Positions 51,502-60,581 of a DNA stretch of 64,000 nucleotides are shown here, one piece after another. Source of the stretch: Bacteroidota bacterium (GTDB lineage Bacteria; Bacteroidota; Bacteroidia; Bacteroidales; F082); contig WOUZ01000014.1 in assembly GCA_009773165.1 (NCBI GenBank), positions 23,962 through 87,961 on the forward strand, in the 5' to 3' direction. Both the position numbers and the translations under genes were made by a program. Within the stretch, counting starts at the first letter, position 1; each line of letters begins with the position of its first letter. Below the pieces are notes generated by a model. It was not told the DNA's origin, searched no databases, and was given only the letters and a program-made list of their open reading frames with translations.

Positions 51502-52932
51502 ATGAGTGAAGAAGAATTGGAATTGAACGACAATCATCATGGTTCATTCCGCGACAAAATATCTACGGTTGGAGAGGATGGAAAACGCGTCTGGATTTAT
51601 CCAAAAAAACCAAAAGGAAAAAAATACAATCAACGCTGGATTGTAGCATCAATCTTACTCGCAGTTCTTTTCATTGTCCCATGGATTAAATACAATGGGG
51701 AACCTTTCATGCTTTTTAATATCCTGGAGCGTAAGTTTATCCTTTTCGGACAGCTTTTCTGGCCACAGGATTTCCACCTTGTAGTTTTGGGCATTATAAC
51801 TTTTATAGTTTTCATCATTCTGTTTACCGTCATTTTCGGACGATTATTTTGTGGATGGGCTTGTCCGCAAACGATATTCATGGAATTTGTTTTTCGTCAG
51901 ATTGAATATCTCATTGAAGGTGATTTTCATATGCAGAAAAAACTGAACCGTCAAGCATGGAATTTTGATAAAATTTGGCGTAAAACACTCAAGCATCTTG
52001 TGTTTTTTATGATAGCAGTGCTGATAGCCAATACATTTCTGTCATATATAATTGGTATTGAGCAGGTTAAACTTTTAATCACAGATGGACCTATGGAGCA
52101 TCTAGTTGGTTTTTTGGCAATGCTTCTTTTCTCCGGTGCGTTTTATTTCATTTTTGCATTCTTCCGTGAGCAGGTGTGTATGATTGCTTGTCCTTATGGC
52201 CGATTGCAAGGTGTGTTACTTGATGATAAATCAATAGTTGTTGCTTATGATTATGTAAGAGGTGAACCAAGAGGTAAACATAACCCTCTTGAAGTGCGTG
52301 AGGAAGCAGCAAAAGGTGATTGTATCGACTGTAAAAGTTGTATTACTGTTTGTCCGACAGGTATCGACATCCGCAATGGGACACAGCTTGAATGTATTAA
52401 TTGTACTGCATGCATGGATGCTTGCGATACCATTATGGATCGTGTGAAAAAACCTAAAGGACTTATCAGATATTCGTCAGAAAAGGGAATTGCTGAAGGT
52501 CATAATAGCATTTTTAATGGAAGAGCGCTTGCTTATTCAGCCTTTTTGACTTTGTTGCTAATTGTACTTGCTAGTCTTTTTACCTTCAGATCGGATGTGG
52601 AAGCCACGATCTTACGTGTGCCTGGTACACTTTTTCAAGAATATGGACCTGACAATTATTCTAATGTTTACAAAGTGCAGCTGGTAAATAAAACACGTAA
52701 AGATATGCCTGTGTCACTTAAATTGGAAGGTGGTGAAGGCGAAGTAATTGTTATGGGTGGACCGATACTTGTTCCAGGAGGTAAAGTAATCGAGTCGAAT
52801 TTCTTATTGGTTAAGCCAAGATCTTCACTCAAATCAAGCAATACACCTGTTGAGATTGGATTTTATTCAGGAGATACTAAAATTGAATTGTTTAAAACTA
52901 CCTTTATAGCTCCAAATAGTTTGGATAAATAA
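51502..52932 (+). CDS. ccoG: cbb3 oxidase accessory protein CcoG (ferredoxin-like, RdxA/FixG)
   Basis: A 476-residue membrane protein with about five helices. It carries GWACPQTIFMEFVFRQIEY, the CPYGRLQG loop and two 4Fe-4S motifs, CIDCKSCITVCPTG and CINCTACMDACD; in the second, Asp replaces the usual Pro. The C-terminal part is an Ig-like domain on the periplasmic side. CcoG reduces copper so that it can be used for cbb3 assembly. ccoH follows after 16 bp. Confidence 0.95.
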   Translation: MSEEELELNDNHHGSFRDKISTVGEDGKRVWIYPKKPKGKKYNQRWIVASILLAVLFIVPWIKYNGEPFMLFNILERKFILFGQLFWPQDFHLVVLGIITFIVFIILFTVIFGRLFCGWACPQTIFMEFVFRQIEYLIEGDFHMQKKLNRQAWNFDKIWRKTLKHLVFFMIAVLIANTFLSYIIGIEQVKLLITDGPMEHLVGFLAMLLFSGAFYFIFAFFREQVCMIACPYGRLQGVLLDDKSIVVAYDYVRGEPRGKHNPLEVREEAAKGDCIDCKSCITVCPTGIDIRNGTQLECINCTACMDACDTIMDRVKKPKGLIRYSSEKGIAEGHNSIFNGRALAYSAFLTLLLIVLASLFTFRSDVEATILRVPGTLFQEYGPDNYSNVYKVQLVNKTRKDMPVSLKLEGGEGEVIVMGGPILVPGGKVIESNFLLVKPRSSLKSSNTPVEIGFYSGDTKIELFKTTFIAPNSLDK

Positions 52933-52948
52933 CATAAAAAACTACGAT

Positions 52949-53389
52949 ATGAAATGGAATTGGGGAACAAAGCTGGCTATTGCAATGGCTGCCTTTATGA
53001 TAATGATTATTATTTTTGCGACATTGATGATGCGCGAAAGTGTTGATCTTGTTGAGAAAGATTATTACCCAAAAGGGCAGGCTTTTCAGGATTTGATTCA
53101 AAAGAAATCCAATGCAGAACCTTTTGTGCAGCAGATTCAACTTGAGGCAAAAGATGGTGTTTTACAAATCCATTTCCCTGAATTCTTTACCCCTTCCGGA
53201 CTTAAGGGAAGCGTGTTTTTTTATAACAGAGTAAAAGATTCAGGTGATATGACGTATGAATTATCTGCCACTACGGAAGGAGCTTTTACTGTTCCACTCG
53301 ACGGATTAAGCGGACGCTATATTGTTAAAATTGACTGGGAATATGAAGGTGTTCCTTATTTTGTTGAAAAGTCTTTTGATATCAATTAG
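52949..53389 (+). CDS. ccoH: cbb3 oxidase assembly protein CcoH/FixH
   Basis: A 146-residue protein with one membrane helix (about 7-27) and ESVDLVEKDYYPKGQAFQDLI, typical of FixH, followed by a beta-rich periplasmic domain. It is needed for stability of the cbb3 complex. It lies between ccoG and the TauE/SafE-like gene, with 2 bp to the latter, so all three form one operon. Confidence 0.9.
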   Translation: MKWNWGTKLAIAMAAFMIMIIIFATLMMRESVDLVEKDYYPKGQAFQDLIQKKSNAEPFVQQIQLEAKDGVLQIHFPEFFTPSGLKGSVFFYNRVKDSGDMTYELSATTEGAFTVPLDGLSGRYIVKIDWEYEGVPYFVEKSFDIN

Positions 53390-53391
53390 CT

Positions 53392-54147
53392 ATGATTGAA
53401 TTATATACAGCTTTTACAATAGGTTTGATTGGAAGTTTTCATTGCATAGGGATGTGTGGTCCTATTGCAATAGCTTTACCGATTGGAAGAAAAAGTTGGC
53501 TTGATCGAAGTCTTGGTGGTTTGGTTTATAATATTGGCCGAACAGTGACTTATGGCGTCTTGGGAGCTATATTTGGGTTACTTGGAAAAGGAATAGAAAT
53601 GGCAGGCTTTCAGCAATGGGCCTCCATTCTTATGGGGATCATCATGATTTTATCTGTTTTCTTTCCTTTTATTTTCCGAGAAAAATTCAATATCGACACT
53701 TTTACATCCGGATTTACCGGAAAATTGGTTCGGAGGTTTAAGGTTTTGTTTGGAAAACAATCTAAAAGCAATCTTTTCGTGATCGGGTTGCTTAACGGAT
53801 TATTGCCTTGTGGTTTGGTATATGTAGCTGTAGCTGGGGCAATTAACACAAATGATGTAGTTCTTGGAGTTCTGTTTATGATTCTTTTTGGACTTGGAAC
53901 TATTCCTATTATGCTTAGTGTGTCGTTGATAGGTAATTTGGCATCGGGTACAGTAAGGAAATATATGAACAGAGTTTTACCTGTATTTATAGTAATCCTC
54001 GGCATCATTTTCATCCTTAGAGGCTTATCACTTGGCATTCCATTCATCAGTCCTAAGACAAAAATGCTTACTCCTAACAAGGAAGTAAAAGTGAAAGGGG
54101 CTTGTTGTGAGCCTCCTAAAACCTATGAAATGAAACCTTTGAAATAA
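53392..54147 (+). CDS. TauE/SafE-type (UreH-like) membrane protein
   Basis: A 251-residue inner-membrane protein with six or so helices. The motifs GLIGSFHCIGMCGPIAIAL and LLNGLLPCGLVYVA are the two half-repeats of the cysteine-containing UreH/SafE group. The C-terminus has a cysteine pair (KGACCEPP). Genes of this type often close the ccoGH cluster in Bacteroidota. A role in copper or thiol transfer across the membrane is plausible because of the conserved cysteines, but is an inference. Confidence 0.85.
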   Translation: MIELYTAFTIGLIGSFHCIGMCGPIAIALPIGRKSWLDRSLGGLVYNIGRTVTYGVLGAIFGLLGKGIEMAGFQQWASILMGIIMILSVFFPFIFREKFNIDTFTSGFTGKLVRRFKVLFGKQSKSNLFVIGLLNGLLPCGLVYVAVAGAINTNDVVLGVLFMILFGLGTIPIMLSVSLIGNLASGTVRKYMNRVLPVFIVILGIIFILRGLSLGIPFISPKTKMLTPNKEVKVKGACCEPPKTYEMKPLK

Positions 54148-54184
54148 CGCAAAGATCCTGTGAAGTGAGTAATCGCTGTTTATC

Positions 54185-55501
54185 TTAATAGCGGATCCAT
54201 TTCCATAACTCTTTATAATTCACTTTTTTACCGTACATGAGTATTCCTGTACGGTAAATTTTTCCTGCTAACCAGGTTGTAAACAAAAATCCTCCAATTA
54301 ACAAAGCCATCGAAAGAGCTAATTCATATATTGGCACACCAAATGGAATTCTAACCATCATAATGATAGGTGAAGTGAGAGGTATCATCGATAACCAGAA
54401 GGCAATCGGTCCATCAGGATTATTAACAACGAAATTAGAGAGGACGATGCCAAGTATCAGAGGCAAGGATACCGGCAACATAAATTGTTGCGTATCTGCT
54501 TCGTTGTCAACAGCTGAGCCAATAGCTGCAAAAAGAGCAGCATAAAGCAAATAACCTCCAAGGAAGTAAAATATGAAACTAAAAATGATGATTCCATAAT
54601 CAATGGAATGAATGACATCAAAAACCTGGCTAATCATTTGTTGAGAGGCAGACTGATCCACCTGGAAACTTTGTTCCATCAATGCTCCCTGCATTCCGCC
54701 TGTTCCTTTAAGAGCAGCTTCGCTTCCAAAGATTAACGTAAACAAACCAAAAATACCTGCTGTAAGCACAACCCAAAGCAGAAACTGGGTGAGACCTACC
54801 AAAGCAATCCCTGTAATTTTACCCATCATCAATTGAAAAGGCTTTACCGATGACACAATTACCTCGATGATGCGACTCGTTTTTTCTTCGATTACACCAC
54901 GCATCACCTGAGCACCAAACAAGAATATGAAGAAATAAATTAAAATGGAAGTAAAAATTCCCAGTCCTACCTGAACTTCGGTATAACTTTTTGACTCTGA
55001 ACCATCTTCCTCCAATCGTATCGTTTGAACGTTAACCGTTGTTCTGGCTTCCTTTATAAGGTTTGGATCAATACCTGCTCCAAGTAATTTCTGGTTTTCA
55101 ATCTCAGTCTTTATGGTATTTCTTGCCAAGGATTTGAGGGTCATCGAGATTTGCTTATTGCTGAATATCTCCACATTAGCCGGAACGTTAAATTCAGGAA
55201 GAGGAATATAAAGTAATGCATCAAAAGCACCTGTTAATACCAGCTCCTTTTGTGATTCAAGGTCTCCATCAACAAAAGTGAATTCGAGATTCTCTCCTGA
55301 TTCGAATTTTCCTGTAAACCAGGTAGTTTCATCAAGCACGGCAACTTTTTTCTTGCCAACATCCTGAAGCGATGCTAAAATAACCGGTACTACCATCAAT
55401 GCTGCCATCAGCAAGGGGCCAAGAAAAGTCATCACTATAAAGCTTTTCTTTTTAACCCGTGTGAGGTATTCTCTTTGCAGAATCAACAAAATTTTATTCA
55501 T
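54185..55501 (-). CDS. ABC-2 type transporter permease (NatB-like), second copy
   Basis: A 438-residue permease. First helix at about 24-44 after a basic REYLTRVKKKSF, a periplasmic domain to about 190, then five or six helices. It belongs to the same family as the permease at 374-1564 but differs clearly in sequence. The partner ATPase gene lies directly upstream at a 49-bp distance. Substrate unknown. The gene converges on the cco cluster, with 37 bp between stops. Confidence 0.87.
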   Translation of the reverse strand: MNKILLILQREYLTRVKKKSFIVMTFLGPLLMAALMVVPVILASLQDVGKKKVAVLDETTWFTGKFESGENLEFTFVDGDLESQKELVLTGAFDALLYIPLPEFNVPANVEIFSNKQISMTLKSLARNTIKTEIENQKLLGAGIDPNLIKEARTTVNVQTIRLEEDGSESKSYTEVQVGLGIFTSILIYFFIFLFGAQVMRGVIEEKTSRIIEVIVSSVKPFQLMMGKITGIALVGLTQFLLWVVLTAGIFGLFTLIFGSEAALKGTGGMQGALMEQSFQVDQSASQQMISQVFDVIHSIDYGIIIFSFIFYFLGGYLLYAALFAAIGSAVDNEADTQQFMLPVSLPLILGIVLSNFVVNNPDGPIAFWLSMIPLTSPIIMMVRIPFGVPIYELALSMALLIGGFLFTTWLAGKIYRTGILMYGKKVNYKELWKWIRY

Positions 55502-55550
55502 TGCAACTCATTTTTTTGGATAATGACAAGAGGCGATTTATGGGGAAGCA

Positions 55551-56468
55551 TTATTTTCGTTGAACCTGCTCAATAAAAATATCATTCATGCTTGGCAAAA
55601 CTTCCTGAAACGAAACAACAGTGGCATGAGGGAGAAAAGATGCAATCAGTTGATTTGAATCAACAACAACAGGGCTTTTTATACGGATTAATGTTTCGCC
55701 GTAGTTATTAGCTTTTTCTGAAATAAGCTCAAAACCTGCAGGAATAAGGCTTCGGGGAGATTCCGAAATCTGACTTAAAAGTAATTCAAAGGTATGAGAG
55801 CGGTAAGCTCTTTTTATATCTTGCACTGTGCCATCAAGAATTTTCTCACTTGCATTGATCAGGGCAATATGGTCGCAAAGTTCTTCCACCGACTCCATAT
55901 TATGAGTTGAAAACAGTATTGTGGCACCATTTTTCTGAAGCTGTAAAATTTCTGATTTCAGTAGATTGACATTAACAGGGTCAAAACCACTGAATGGCTC
56001 ATCGAATATGAGGATTTCAGGCTCATGAATTACTGTTACAACAAACTGAATTTTTTGTTGCATCCCCTTGCTGAGCTCTTCTACTTTACGATCCCACCAG
56101 GAGCCAATATCAAATTTATCAAACCATTCATGAAGTCGTTTTCTGGCAGCATGTTTGTCAACACCTTTAAGTTGAGCCAGATACATCGCCTGTTCTCCAA
56201 CTTTCATTTTTTTGTAAAGACCACGCTCCTCGGGTAAATAACCAATAGATGCGCTATGTTCTTGCTTCAGAGGAACACCATTGATCTTTAACGAACCTTC
56301 ATCGGGAGCTGTGATTTGATTTATGATACGTATAAGCGAAGTTTTTCCAGCTCCATTCGGTCCTAACAAACCGAAAATACTTTGACGGGGAACAGCAATG
56401 CTTACTTTGTTTAGGGCCAGATGATTTGCATATCTTTTAACGATATCCTGAGCTTCAAGTGCAAACAT
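55551..56468 (-). CDS. ABC transporter ATP-binding protein (NatA-like), second copy
   Basis: A 305-residue ATPase with Walker A GPNGAGKTS (about 35-43), signature LSKGMQQKIQF, and Walker B LIFDEPFSGFDPVN. YLPEERGLYKKM repeats the NatA pattern seen in the first pair. Its start is 10 bp from the dnaJ stop, so it may share the grpE-dnaJ transcript, giving a possible stress link to this exporter (inference). Confidence 0.9.
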   Translation of the reverse strand: MFALEAQDIVKRYANHLALNKVSIAVPRQSIFGLLGPNGAGKTSLIRIINQITAPDEGSLKINGVPLKQEHSASIGYLPEERGLYKKMKVGEQAMYLAQLKGVDKHAARKRLHEWFDKFDIGSWWDRKVEELSKGMQQKIQFVVTVIHEPEILIFDEPFSGFDPVNVNLLKSEILQLQKNGATILFSTHNMESVEELCDHIALINASEKILDGTVQDIKRAYRSHTFELLLSQISESPRSLIPAGFELISEKANNYGETLIRIKSPVVVDSNQLIASFLPHATVVSFQEVLPSMNDIFIEQVQRK

Positions 56469-56478
56469 AAGTGGTGTT

Positions 56479-57630
56479 TTATCCGAAATATTCTCTCATA
56501 CGATCAAAAAAACGTTTTTCACTGGCTGTAGGATTGGGGACGAAGTTTTCAGAATGCTGTAATTTCTCCAGTATCTGTCGCTCTTCTTTGTTCAATTCCT
56601 TTGGAATCCATACATTGACATTAACCAGCAAGTCGCCATTTCCATAACTATTAACACTTGGAAGTCCTTTGCCTTTTAAACGCAATACCTTTCCAGGTTG
56701 TGTTCCGGGGCTTATCTTCAATCGTGCTTTACCGTCAACAGTAGGAACCTCTACCTGAGACCCAAGTGCAGCATCCGAAACACTTATAAATAAGTTGTGT
56801 ATCAGGTTGTTGCCATCGCGTTCGAGTTCCGTATGCTTGTCTTCCTCAATAAGGACAATTAAGTCGCCTGGAATTCCACCCCTTGCTCCGGCATTCCCTT
56901 TTCCGCTGAGCGAAAGCTGCATACCTTCGGCTACACCTGCCGGAATGTTGATAGGAATCACTTCTTCATCACGCACAACACCATTTCCCTGACAATGATT
57001 GCACTTTTTGGTGATTATTCTTCCTTCTCCGCCGCAAGTAGGGCAGGTAGCTGTAGTTTGCATTTGACCTAAAAAGGTACTTGTCACCCGTGTGACATGT
57101 CCGCTACCATGGCAAGTAGAACAATTGGCATACGAACCACCATTTTCAGCTCCGCTGCCACTGCAATGTTTGCAGGAGACATATTTGCTTACCTTGATCT
57201 TTTTTTCAACACCGGTTGCGATCTCCTGCAGGTTCATCTTTACTTTTACACGAAGGTTTGAACCTTTGTTTACCCTGCGTCCGCGTGAGGATGATCCACC
57301 GCTGCCACCAAAGCCGCCGAAAGCACCACCAAAAATATCGCCAAATTGGCTGAATATATCATCCATACTCATGCCACCACCGTAATTGCCACCACCTGAA
57401 GCACCACCTAAGCCGGCATGTCCGTAGCGGTCATATTTGGCTTTCTTGTCAGCATTACTCAATACCTCATAGGCCTCAGCTGCTTCCTTAAACTTGTCTT
57501 CTGCAGTGTGATCATCAGGGTTTTTATCAGGATGGTATTTCAATGCAAGCTTGCGATAGGCTTTTTTTATGTCAGCTTCGTTCGCGTTGCGGTCAACCTC
57601 CAGTACTTCGTAATAGTCTCTTTTTGCCAT
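56479..57630 (-). CDS. dnaJ: Chaperone protein DnaJ
   Basis: A 383-residue Hsp40 co-chaperone that stimulates DnaK. The J-domain carries HPD in [13 protein letters not shown] Gly/Phe-rich linker (about 75-115) follows, then four zinc motifs [24 protein letters not shown] and CNHCQGNG, and two C-terminal beta domains. Complete and standard. It is 26 bp after grpE on the same strand; dnaK itself is not in the window. Confidence 0.97.
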   Translation of the reverse strand: MAKRDYYEVLEVDRNANEADIKKAYRKLALKYHPDKNPDDHTAEDKFKEAAEAYEVLSNADKKAKYDRYGHAGLGGASGGGNYGGGMSMDDIFSQFGDIFGGAFGGFGGSGGSSSRGRRVNKGSNLRVKVKMNLQEIATGVEKKIKVSKYVSCKHCSGSGAENGGSYANCSTCHGSGHVTRVTSTFLGQMQTTATCPTCGGEGRIITKKCNHCQGNGVVRDEEVIPINIPAGVAEGMQLSLSGKGNAGARGGIPGDLIVLIEEDKHTELERDGNNLIHNLFISVSDAALGSQVEVPTVDGKARLKISPGTQPGKVLRLKGKGLPSVNSYGNGDLLVNVNVWIPKELNKEERQILEKLQHSENFVPNPTASEKRFFDRMREYFG

Positions 57631-57656
57631 ATTTCTTTACAATCTATCAAATAAAA

Positions 57657-58250
57657 TTAACTGCCAATCACTACTTTGGCAAAACGGATTACTTTTCCGT
57701 TTAGGGTATACCCTTTTTGAACAACATCAATTACTTTTCCTACCATAGATGGATCAGGCGATGGGATATTGGTGAGTGCTTCATGAAAATCGGTATCAAA
57801 TGCAAGACCTTTTGAAGGTAATTCGGCGAGCCCTTTTTGCTCAAGTATTTTATTTAACTTGTTGTTGATAAGTGAAATACCTTCAAATTGACTCTTAAAT
57901 GCTTCATCAGTCGGAAGACTGGTCATTGCCCTTTCAAAGTCATCTACAACAGGTAAGAGTGAGGTTATAACATCTTCTGAGGCTGTTTTACTCATTTCAA
58001 TTTTCTCTTTCAATGTCCTCTTCCTGAAGTTGTCAAACTCCGAAAACAAACGTAAGTACTTGTCGTTGAGCTCATCATACTTCAACTGTAGCTCTTCAAG
58101 TGTTTCGGTGTTTTTATCTTTTTTGTGTTTCTTTTTGTCTTTTTTATCAGCTATTTTTTCCTGTGATGCCTTCTCTTCACGTTCTTCAATGTGGATATCT
58201 TCAAAGCCTTCCATATCTTTTGGGTCTGTATTAGATGTTTCTGCGTTCAT
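57657..58250 (-). CDS. grpE: Nucleotide exchange factor GrpE
   Basis: About 197 residues from ATG 58250. A charged, lysine-rich N-terminal tail precedes the long coiled coil and the beta domain with QKGYTLNGKVIRFAKVVI, the GrpE C-terminal hallmark. It releases ADP from DnaK and works as a heat sensor. The longer frame from 58349 would overlap murA and include the promoter element, so it is rejected. First gene of a grpE-dnaJ operon. Confidence 0.95.
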   Translation of the reverse strand: MNAETSNTDPKDMEGFEDIHIEEREEKASQEKIADKKDKKKHKKDKNTETLEELQLKYDELNDKYLRLFSEFDNFRKRTLKEKIEMSKTASEDVITSLLPVVDDFERAMTSLPTDEAFKSQFEGISLINNKLNKILEQKGLAELPSKGLAFDTDFHEALTNIPSPDPSMVGKVIDVVQKGYTLNGKVIRFAKVVIGS

Positions 58251-58277
58251 AGTGCTTTTATTTTTGTTATATTTTTT

Positions 58278-58294
58278 ATCAAAAATGCTGCCAA
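58278..58294 (-). promoter_or_regulatory. Heat-shock-type promoter element upstream of grpE
   Basis: The minus strand reads TTGGCA-GCATT-TTTGAT, ending 27 bp before the grpE ATG. Same arms and same 5-bp spacer as the element before htpG at 32393-32409. Confidence 0.45.
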
Positions 58295-58326
58295 CGCTGC
58301 TCAGTTGCCAATTTGACAGATAATCC

Positions 58327-59634
58327 TTAAATCCTTTCAATGTCGGCACCTATTGCTTGTAAACGTTGCTCGATGTACTGGTAACCACGGTCGATCTGAT
58401 CAATATTATCGATTATACTCGTGCCTTTGGCCGAAAGAGCAGCAATCAGCAAAGCAACTCCAGCGCGGATATCAGGTGAACTCATGCGGATACCTCTCAA
58501 TGGATATTTCCTGTCGAGACCAATGACATTGGCTCTGTGAGGGTCGCATAAAATTATCTGAGAGCCCATGTCGATGAGCTTATCAACAAAAAACAGCCGG
58601 CTTTCAAACATTTTTTGGTGGATTAATACACTGCCCTTAGCTTGTGTAGCAACCACCAGCATGATCGATATTAAGTCGGGGGTAAAACCAGGCCATGGGG
58701 CATCTGCAATCGTCATGATACTTCCATCCATAAATGTTTCTACCTCATAGTGTTCATATGCAGGCACATAAATATCATCACCTCTGAATTCAACGTTGAT
58801 TCCCATACGACTAAAAACATCAGGAATTATTCCCAATGAAGCGATACCGGCATTTTTTATGGTAAGCGACGAAGCTGTCATCGCTGCCATTCCAATAAAA
58901 CTTCCTACTTCAATCATATCGGCCAGTAGGGTATGCTGTGTCCCATTAAGCTGCTCAACACCATCAATGCGTAATAAATTAGAGCCGATGCCGTCAATTT
59001 TTGCACCCATACGAACCAGCATCTCACAAAGTTGTACCAGATACGGCTCGCATGCGGCATTGAAAATCGTTGTTTGGCCCTCTGCCAAAACAGCTGCCAT
59101 CACCACATTGGCAGTGCCCGTTACCGAGGCTTCATCCAAAAGCATATAGGTTCCTTTCAGTCTGCCATTTGAAGCGATTCGGTAGAATTTTTTTTCTGAA
59201 AAGCTATCCAGTTGTCCTCCAAGTTTTTGAAGACCAATAAAATGCGTATCCAACCTCCTTCTTCCTATTTTATCACCACCGGGTTGTGGAACATAAGTTT
59301 TCCCGAAGCGTGTTAACAAAGGGCCGGCAATCATGATACTACCACGCAAACGGCTTGCTTTCTTATAAAAGTCATCCGTAAGCAAATATTCAAGATCGAT
59401 ATTGGAAGCTTTTAAGCTGACATGGCTTCCGCTGAAACGGTGAACCTCTGTTCCCATAGACTGAAGCAAGTCGATGAGGTTATTTACATCGACGATATCA
59501 GGGAGATTGAAAATCTCGACAGCTTCGTTTGTTAGTAAACAAGCACTTAGAATCTGTAATGCTTCATTTTTTGCTCCTTGTGGGGTTATTTCGCCGTGCA
59601 ATTTTTTACCCCCTGAAATTTTAAACGATCCCAT
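58327..59634 (-). CDS. murA: UDP-N-acetylglucosamine 1-carboxyvinyltransferase
   Basis: A 435-residue cytoplasmic enzyme for the first committed step of peptidoglycan synthesis, adding enolpyruvate to UDP-GlcNAc. Visible features are KNEALQILSACLLT near the start, RGSIMIAGPLLTRFG, and the active-site loop PQPGGDKIGRR. At the position of the usual catalytic Cys (Cys115 in E. coli) there is Asp121, the change known to make MurA insensitive to fosfomycin in other bacteria. Length is normal. Single gene upstream of grpE. Confidence 0.96.
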   Translation of the reverse strand: MGSFKISGGKKLHGEITPQGAKNEALQILSACLLTNEAVEIFNLPDIVDVNNLIDLLQSMGTEVHRFSGSHVSLKASNIDLEYLLTDDFYKKASRLRGSIMIAGPLLTRFGKTYVPQPGGDKIGRRRLDTHFIGLQKLGGQLDSFSEKKFYRIASNGRLKGTYMLLDEASVTGTANVVMAAVLAEGQTTIFNAACEPYLVQLCEMLVRMGAKIDGIGSNLLRIDGVEQLNGTQHTLLADMIEVGSFIGMAAMTASSLTIKNAGIASLGIIPDVFSRMGINVEFRGDDIYVPAYEHYEVETFMDGSIMTIADAPWPGFTPDLISIMLVVATQAKGSVLIHQKMFESRLFFVDKLIDMGSQIILCDPHRANVIGLDRKYPLRGIRMSSPDIRAGVALLIAALSAKGTSIIDNIDQIDRGYQYIEQRLQAIGADIERI

Positions 59635-59728
59635 GCATTAAATTTTTGTCGAAAATAACTCTTTTTCACGGATGGCACACACTCTCTGTGTGGCTAATTC
59701 TTTTGAATATTAATCCATTACAGTGAAA

Positions 59729-59766
59729 CAAAAAAGGTAAAAAACGTGTGCTTTTTACCTTTTTAT
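59729..59766 (-). terminator. Terminator of the DUF4290 gene
   Basis: AAAAAGGTAAAAA pairs with TTTTTACCTTTTT around a 7-nt loop, 16 bp after the DUF4290 stop. It is symmetrical enough to work in both directions. Confidence 0.85.
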
Positions 59767-59781
59767 TAAGTAGCTTGAAAA

Positions 59782-60432
59782 CTACCGTTGTTTCTTCTTT
59801 TGAAAGCCTTGGCTTCCTGGCTTTTGATTGAATTTCTTTTTCTGTTTTTGCATTGCAAGATTTTGATTAAGACCTGCTTTGGAAAGAATTTCATTGGTCG
59901 ACACCAGTTTCATATCTTCAGTAAGCGTCAGCCTTCCGCCGGATAATTCATTTAGGTTCAGTGAAATGGTTTCATCTGTAACCGAATCCCGATTCCAGCT
60001 TAGGTATTGCTTTTTCATGTAGTTGGCAATGGCCTGAACTAATGCGGTTTTTTCATTTCCTTCATCATACAAAATTGCTTTGTTGATGAGGTTGGCAGTG
60101 TACAAACCATAATGTCCATAACGGATTTCATTGCTGTTGTATCCTACATGACGGGGTTTCCTTTGCACATTTTCACGTTTTGGCGGGTCGTAAGGGCTAT
60201 CTACATCAAGTTTAAAATCACTGATGATGTGTAAATGATCCCATAATTTGTGCAAATAATCGGAAGATTCCCTGACTTGCGGATTCATCTGAGCCATAAT
60301 ACTTACAATATAGTAGGCAGCTTGTGTGCGTTTGATGCGATCCTCAATGGTAAAAAGATGCTCAATCATGGATTGAATATTTCTTCCATACTCAGGAATG
60401 GCCATTTTTTGCCTCAGGGTGTTATATTCCAT
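59782..60432 (-). CDS. DUF4290 family protein
   Basis: A 216-residue protein from a Bacteroidota-specific family of unknown function. The N-terminal motif YNTLRQKMAIPEYGRNIQ and the central PPKRENVQRKPRHVGYNSNE are well-formed and look conserved. The last 25 residues are very basic and rich in Lys and Gln, suggesting contact with nucleic acid (inference). No signal peptide. Own promoter with a 60-nt leader in which TTGGTTAA and TTAACCCAA can pair. Confidence 0.82.
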   Translation of the reverse strand: MEYNTLRQKMAIPEYGRNIQSMIEHLFTIEDRIKRTQAAYYIVSIMAQMNPQVRESSDYLHKLWDHLHIISDFKLDVDSPYDPPKRENVQRKPRHVGYNSNEIRYGHYGLYTANLINKAILYDEGNEKTALVQAIANYMKKQYLSWNRDSVTDETISLNLNELSGGRLTLTEDMKLVSTNEILSKAGLNQNLAMQKQKKKFNQKPGSQGFQKKKQR

Positions 60433-60498
60433 CTAATAAAATGTATTGATAATTCTTTCTGTAATGTACAGCCTTGGGTTAAGGGCTTTAACCAACGG

Positions 60499-60506
60499 CA
60501 AAAATA
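60499..60506 (-). promoter_or_regulatory. Promoter -7 element for the DUF4290 gene
   Basis: The minus strand reads TATTTTTG, an exact TAnnTTTG match, 66 bp upstream of the start codon. Confidence 0.65.
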
Positions 60507-60581
60507 ACTAAAATTCCGATGGTCATTCTAAACTGAACTAAATTATGGCAGAATAACAATCGTTGTGGGTTGAAAAGTGTT

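Noticed and set aside
54185-56468. Recent duplication of the ABC pair at 374-2493
   Set aside because: The two pairs share family motifs but differ widely in sequence and length, so they are old paralogues at best.
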